From positions 1 to 10,304 of the forward strand of contig JAPSIU010000076.1 of assembly GCA_031178565.1 (NCBI GenBank): 10,304 nucleotides of DNA. Direction: 5' to 3'. The position numbers and the translations under genes were made by a program. The stretch's first letter is position 1. Each line of letters starts with the position of its first letter. This document shows, one piece after another, positions 7,380 through 10,304 of the stretch. This stretch comes from Leucobacter sp. (lineage in GTDB: Bacteria > Actinomycetota > Actinomycetes > Actinomycetales > Microbacteriaceae). The notes beneath the pieces were generated by a model. It was not told where the DNA came from and searched no databases. It worked only from the letters and a program-made list of their open reading frames with translations.

Positions 7380-8054
7380 TCAGGCCGCCGGTGCGGCCTG
7401 CTTGTGCTCGTCGGAGTAGGCGAGTACGGCATCGAGCGTCGCCGTGCGATGAGCTCGCGCGGTCGTCTCGATCTCGAGCGCCGGAGCGCGATCCTCGATG
7501 AGTCGCAGGATCTGCTCGTGCTCCTCGACGGACTCCTGCGCTCGACCGGGCACGAAGCTGAAGGACGAGTTGCGCAGCACCTTCATGCGGTTCCAGCCGC
7601 GGTGGACGAGGTCGAGGATGTGCGGGTTGGGACAGCTCTCGAAGAGCACGCTGTGGAACTCGAGGTTGAGTTCGGTGAAGCGCTGCGGGTCGAAGGCGCC
7701 GGCCAGCGACTCGCGCATCGTGCGGTTGATGGCCCGTGCCCGCCGGAGTTGGTCCTCGGTAATGCCGGGAGCGGCGAGGGCCGTCGCGGCTCCCTCGACC
7801 AGCGCGAGCGTCTGCATCGTGTGCAGGTACTCGGTCTCCTTGATCAGCGACACCTGCGCGCCGACGTTCCGCTCGAAGGTGACGAGCTGCTCGGCCTCCA
7901 GGCGCCGGATCGCCTCGCGCACCGGCACGACCGACATCCCGAGCTCGTTCGCGATGGAGGCGAGCACGAGGCGGTAGCCCGGAACGTACCGACCGCTGTC
8001 GATGCGATCCCGGATCAGGCGGTACGCGCGCTCCGACTTCGACTCGGCGGCCAT
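7380..8054 (-). CDS. GntR family regulator, FCD (FadR) subgroup
   Basis: A 224-residue transcriptional regulator. The N-terminal winged helix (about residues 5-70) has the GntR pattern YRLIRDRIDSGRYVPG, then SIANELGMSVVPVREAIRRL (33-52). The C-terminal FCD ligand domain carries the usual metal-binding positions His134 (LNLEFHSVLFE), His179 (EEHEQIL) and His202 (ARAHRTATL), with Asn130 where an Asp is common. It is buried in the catabolic run: its ATG is one base after the stop of the FAH-RraA gene (translational coupling likely), and it is 58 bases ahead of hpaE. It probably responds to homoprotocatechuate or a pathway acid and controls this operon, acting at the TATATG-containing palindrome near 9618-9629 (inference). 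Confidence 0.92.
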   Translation of the reverse strand: MAAESKSERAYRLIRDRIDSGRYVPGYRLVLASIANELGMSVVPVREAIRRLEAEQLVTFERNVGAQVSLIKETEYLHTMQTLALVEGAATALAAPGITEDQLRRARAINRTMRESLAGAFDPQRFTELNLEFHSVLFESCPNPHILDLVHRGWNRMKVLRNSSFSFVPGRAQESVEEHEQILRLIEDRAPALEIETTARAHRTATLDAVLAYSDEHKQAAPAA

Positions 8055-8055
8055 G

Positions 8056-9588
8056 TCAGGACCGCGCCTTCCCGCCGGCGCGCTCCGCTTCGTACTTCGC
8101 GCGCCACTCGGCGTTCATGGGGAAGAGCCCGTCGACGGGCGCGCCGTTCGCGACCTGCTCGGCGACCCAGGCGTCGGCCTCCTCCTGAGCGGCCGCCTCG
8201 GCGGCGACCTCCTCGAGCAGGAACGGCGGGATCACGATCACGCCGTCTCGGTCGCCCATGATGATGTCGCCGGGCTGCACGGCGGCGCCGCCGCAGGCGA
8301 CCGTCACGTCGACCTCCCACGGCACGTGGCGCCTGCCCAGCACGCTCGGGTGGGCGCCCTGCGAGAAGACGGGGATGTCGAACTCCTCGACGGCCGCGAA
8401 GTCGCGCACGCCGCCGTCGGTCACGATCCCGGCCGCGCCCCGCACCTGCGCGCGCAGCGCGAGCACGTCGCCGACGGTGCCGGTCGAGGGGATGCCCCGG
8501 GCCTCGACCACGAGCACCTCGCCCTCGTTCACGGTGTCGAAGGCGCGCTTCTGGGCGTTGAACCCGCCGCCGTGGGCCTTGAAGAGGTCCGGGCGGAACG
8601 GGATGAAGCGGAGCGTCTTGGCGGTGCCGAGGATCCGGTCGCCCTCGTGATTCGGGTGCACGCCGTCGATGAAGATGTCGACGTACCCCCGCTTGCGGAG
8701 CGCGGCCGAGACGGTCGCGACCGCGACTCCGTCGAGCTGCTCGCGGATCGCGTCGGTGAGGGGGCCTTCGTTCCCCTCGCCGGTTGAGCTCGTCGAAACC
8801 TCGAGGGGGGTGGCGCGCCCGGCGGCGACCGCGGCGGCGTGCTCCTCCTCGCTGCCCCACGCCTCGATGCGCTGCAGGTCGTCGACCTTCGGCTTGCTGC
8901 CGAAGTCGCCGAAGGGGGCCTCCCCCTGGGTGACGGTGGTGACGAGGCGGCCGGTGGTCGGGGCGCCGGGAGCGTTCGGAGCGTCGACCTCGACCTCGAC
9001 CACGTCGCCCGGGAGCACGACCGACGATCCCGCGGGGGTGCCCGTGAGAATCACGTCGCCCGTCTCGAGCGTCATGTGCTGGGAGAGATCGGCGACGAGC
9101 TGGCCGAAGGGGAACTTGAGCGTGTCGCTCGTGTCGTCCTGCACGAGCTCGCCGTTCACCCAGGTGCGCACGCGCCAGGCGTCCTGTCCGATGCCCTCGG
9201 TCGAGATGGCCGCGGGGCCGATCGGGGTGAAGCCGTCGCCGCCCTTGTTGCGCACGTTGGAGCCCTTGTCGGCGGCGCGGAGATCGTAGAGGCCGAGGTC
9301 GTTGGCGGCGGTCACCTGCGCGACGTGCTTCCAGCCGTCTTCCGGGGAGACCCAGCGTGCGGGGGCGCCGATGACGAGCGCGATCTCGCCCTCGAAGGCC
9401 AGCAGCTCGGTGCCGGCGGGGCGCTCGATCGTGCCGCCCGTGGGAGCCAGCGACGAGGCCGGCTTGAAGAAGTATGAGGGGAACTCGGGAGTGCGGCCGC
9501 GCTGCGCGATCCGCGAGGGGTAGTTGAGGTGGACGGCAATGACTTTGCCGGGGGTGTCGATGCCCAACTGCTCGATTCCGTACGTCAT
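8056..9588 (-). CDS. hpaG: FAH-RraA fusion protein, HpaG-like decarboxylase/isomerase
   Basis: 510 residues in two domains. Residues about 1-232 are a fumarylacetoacetate-hydrolase (FAH) fold like HpaG/HpcE: FEGEIALVIG gives metal ligands Glu66 and Glu68, NDLGLYDL gives Asp97, then KGGDGFTPIGP and TGTPAG. Residues about 277-505 are an RraA/HMG-aldolase-like domain with VTDGGVRD (389-396; Arg395 and Asp396 are the substrate and metal positions of the family) and GDRDGV. HpaG normally decarboxylates the oxo-tricarboxylate (OPET) and isomerises the product, using two FAH halves. Here the second half is an unrelated fold, so which domain does which step is open. ATG 9588 (GAGG five bases upstream) is preferred to GTG 9603. 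The interdomain linker (about 233-276) contains a REP-like sequence. Confidence 0.85.
   Translation of the reverse strand: MTYGIEQLGIDTPGKVIAVHLNYPSRIAQRGRTPEFPSYFFKPASSLAPTGGTIERPAGTELLAFEGEIALVIGAPARWVSPEDGWKHVAQVTAANDLGLYDLRAADKGSNVRNKGGDGFTPIGPAAISTEGIGQDAWRVRTWVNGELVQDDTSDTLKFPFGQLVADLSQHMTLETGDVILTGTPAGSSVVLPGDVVEVEVDAPNAPGAPTTGRLVTTVTQGEAPFGDFGSKPKVDDLQRIEAWGSEEEHAAAVAAGRATPLEVSTSSTGEGNEGPLTDAIREQLDGVAVATVSAALRKRGYVDIFIDGVHPNHEGDRILGTAKTLRFIPFRPDLFKAHGGGFNAQKRAFDTVNEGEVLVVEARGIPSTGTVGDVLALRAQVRGAAGIVTDGGVRDFAAVEEFDIPVFSQGAHPSVLGRRHVPWEVDVTVACGGAAVQPGDIIMGDRDGVIVIPPFLLEEVAAEAAAQEEADAWVAEQVANGAPVDGLFPMNAEWRAKYEAERAGGKARS
8782..8800 (-). repeat. REP-like palindromic element translated within the fusion-protein linker
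   Basis: On the coding strand GGTTTCGACGAGCTCAACC has GGTT/AACC ends and encodes V-S-T-S-S-T (residues 264-269). From memory, very similar sequences (GGTTTCGACAAGCTCAACC) recur as intergenic repeats in Micrococcales genomes. It lies exactly in the low-complexity linker between the two domains. Only one copy is in this window, so repetitiveness is not shown here. Confidence 0.45.
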
Positions 9589-9617
9589 GGCAACCTCGCT
9601 CACTCTTTGTATCTCAT

Positions 9618-9629
9618 ATCATATACGAT
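9618..9629 (-). promoter_or_regulatory. Candidate GntR operator overlapping a -10-like box of hpaG
   Basis: On the minus strand ATCGTATATGAT is a 12-bp near-palindrome (10 of 12 bases symmetric), close to the AT-N-GTATAC-N-AT style sites of FCD-type GntR proteins. It contains TATGAT, one base from the TATAAT -10 consensus. A weak TTCCCC -35 candidate lies 17 bases before it. It sits about 30 bases upstream of the hpaG ATG and is the most AT-rich patch in the right half, so a repressible promoter for hpaG-gntR-hpaE-hpaD is reasonable. Binding is inferred only. Confidence 0.45.
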
Positions 9630-9699
9630 CTGGGGTGGATGGGGAAGGGATGCGGGCGCGTCGTTCTCGGATCCCCCCGAGGCCTCGGCGTGTGACCCG

Positions 9700-9769
9700 C
9701 CGGCACCGATTCGACGAATGACGTACACGATCCCGGGATTCTGGGAGTCGTTCGTCGAATCGGTGCCGG
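9700..9769. repeat. 70-nt palindrome (23-bp arms), terminator or mobile palindromic element
   Basis: Arms 9700-9722 and 9747-9769 are complementary at 22 of 23 positions; the exception (9719/9750, T and G) would be a G-U wobble in plus-strand RNA but A/C in the minus-strand transcript. The 24-base centre is itself partly symmetric and contains ATCCCGGGAT (9730-9739), so the whole block is one imperfect palindrome centred at 9734/9735. It lies 25 bases beyond the hpaI stop. No T-run follows. It could terminate or stabilise the hpaI transcript, or be a copy of a dispersed palindromic repeat. Confidence 0.7.
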
Positions 9770-9794
9770 GGGATCACGAGGGGTCCGCCTCCGC

Positions 9795-10206
9795 CTAGTA
9801 GCTCGCGCGGGGGCCGGTCTCCGACCCCTCGGAGATGAAGCGCCCGACGAGCGCCTCGGTCTGCCTGGCCAGGATCGCGACGTCGGCGCCGACGGCGACG
9901 AAGGTCGCGCCCGCCGCCGTGTATCGCTCGGCGTCGGCCGGTACGAAGGCGTTGACGCCCACGGGCTTGCCCGCCGCCGCGCCGGCCGCGATCGCGCGCA
10001 GCACCGCCTCGACGACGTCGGGGTGGTTCTGCTGGCCGAGGAGCCCCATGGAGGCCGCGAGATCGGCGGGGCCGACGAAGATCGCGTCGACGCCGTCCAC
10101 GGCGAGGATCCGCTCGACATCCGCCACCGCCGCGGCCGACTCGATCTGCACGGTGAGGCTGATCGTCCCGCTCGCGCGACCGAGGTAGCCGTCGACGCGG
10201 TTCCAG
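9795..10206 (-). CDS. hpaI: HpcH/HpaI-family pyruvate aldolase, C-terminal part only
   Basis: Class II aldolase that splits 4-hydroxy-2-oxoheptane-1,7-dioate to pyruvate and succinic semialdehyde, the last step of homoprotocatechuate degradation. Visible are WNRVDGYLG at the broken upstream end (Trp codon 10205-10203), VQIES with a metal-ligand Glu, and FVGPADLAASMG with a metal-ligand Asp 26 residues later. That equals the E149-D175 spacing remembered for E. coli HpaI. Then come ATFVAVGADVAILARQTEAL and the C-terminal RASY. Upstream of the Trp codon the frame runs into the inverted block and meets a TAG at 10238-10236, so the gene is broken as presented. A GTG at 10151 could start a 118-residue fragment, but it is really an internal Val codon. 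The N-terminal half with the catalytic His and Arg is not in the window. An HpaI-like aldolase of other specificity is possible. Confidence 0.85.
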
Positions 10207-10304
10207 CAGGCGGAGGAGATCGTGCGCGCCGTGCGCTACCCCGACGGCACGGCCGGCGGCGGCGTGCGGGGCGTCGGATCGGCGCTCGCGCGCTCCGCCC
10301 GCTG
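10207..10304 (+). pseudogene. hpaI: Inverted internal fragment of hpaI
   Basis: Read on the plus strand in frame from 10207, these 98 bases encode QAEEIVRAVRYP, then a Gly-rich turn, then VRGVGSALARSAR, ending in TG, the first two bases of a Trp codon. In HpaI/RhmA-type aldolases this segment lies directly before the Trp that begins the minus-strand part (pattern AEQA..V..A.RYP..G.RGVG...ARAARW). The two parts therefore abut in the protein without overlap or loss but lie on opposite strands. The junction shares AGC (10205-10207). Either a 98-bp inversion or an artefact at a sequence end. Confidence 0.8.

Larger units (their letters stand above)
9589..9794. other. 206-base non-coding gap between hpaI and hpaG
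   Basis: No convincing gene. From the hpaG side it holds the hpaG Shine-Dalgarno and an AT-rich promoter/operator patch (about 9608-9630), a GC-rich stretch with the perfect 12-bp palindrome CCGAGGCCTCGG (9677-9688), the 70-nt palindrome (9700-9769), and a short spacer to the hpaI stop at 9797-9795. Confidence 0.7.

Noticed and set aside
7322..7432. N-terminal extension of hpaE to 7432
   Set aside because: Would add a Pro/Thr-rich stretch overlapping the GntR gene. The ATG at 7321 has a good GGAGG site and matches the family's start.
5681..7501. 606-codon plus-strand open frame opposite hpaE
   Set aside because: Shadow of the dehydrogenase gene; Val/Asp/Gly/Arg/Leu-biased with no domain. 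The minus frame carries the full ALDH active site.
9589..9603. GTG start at 9603 for the FAH-RraA fusion
   Set aside because: The spacing to a Shine-Dalgarno is poor and the ATG at 9588 has GAGG five bases upstream. The five extra residues have no family support.
9677..9688. Perfect 12-bp palindrome CCGAGGCCTCGG as an operator
   Set aside because: Short GC-only palindromes are frequent at this base composition, and nothing in its position points to a function beyond the larger palindrome beside it.
9614..10120. 168-codon minus-strand open frame spanning the palindrome and the hpaI tail
   Set aside because: Out of frame with the clearly recognisable HpaI sequence; Ser/Pro/Arg-rich shadow composition.

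Overview
The window is GC-rich DNA from an actinobacterium. Codon use is strongly G/C at third positions, Shine-Dalgarno sites precede most starts, and the ring-cleavage enzyme matches Brevibacterium/Arthrobacter-type homoprotocatechuate dioxygenases. Microbacteriaceae or a neighbouring Micrococcales family is my best guess, by inference only. Almost all of the window is coding.

Left half (1-4594): an uptake and peptide/amide hydrolysis module. An APC-superfamily permease cut by the left window edge (1048 to 1, minus) lies downstream of a DmpA/P1-type self-processing aminopeptidase (2382 to 1210, minus). Divergently transcribed are a second, paralogous APC permease (2491-3954, plus) and, 10 bases later, a TetR-type regulator (3965-4594, plus). 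The 108-base divergent control region carries a 17-bp near-perfect palindrome over the peptidase start codon. A strong hairpin spans the TetR stop codon, where the two halves converge.

Right half (4651 to the right edge, all minus apart from the last 98 bases): a homoprotocatechuate (3,4-dihydroxyphenylacetate) meta-cleavage cluster. In transcription order it holds hpaI (pyruvate aldolase, C-terminal part), a 206-base gap with a 70-nt palindrome and a probable promoter/operator, a fused FAH-RraA protein (HpaG-like), a GntR/FCD regulator, hpaE (semialdehyde dehydrogenase) and hpaD (extradiol dioxygenase). HpaD opens the ring, HpaE oxidises the semialdehyde, the HpaG-like protein probably decarboxylates/isomerises, and HpaI releases pyruvate and succinic semialdehyde. 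No dedicated CHM isomerase (HpaF), hydratase (HpaH) or hydroxylase (HpaBC) gene is in view. The GntR protein is the likely local regulator.

Most notable: (1) the last 98 bases encode an internal piece of HpaI on the opposite strand from the rest of hpaI, with a clean junction at about 10205-10207, meaning either a real inversion or an assembly/contig-end artefact; (2) the FAH-RraA fusion, whose linker contains a REP-like palindromic sequence translated in frame; (3) the 70-nt palindrome between hpaI and hpaG. I saw no RNA genes, CRISPR arrays, transposases or phage genes.
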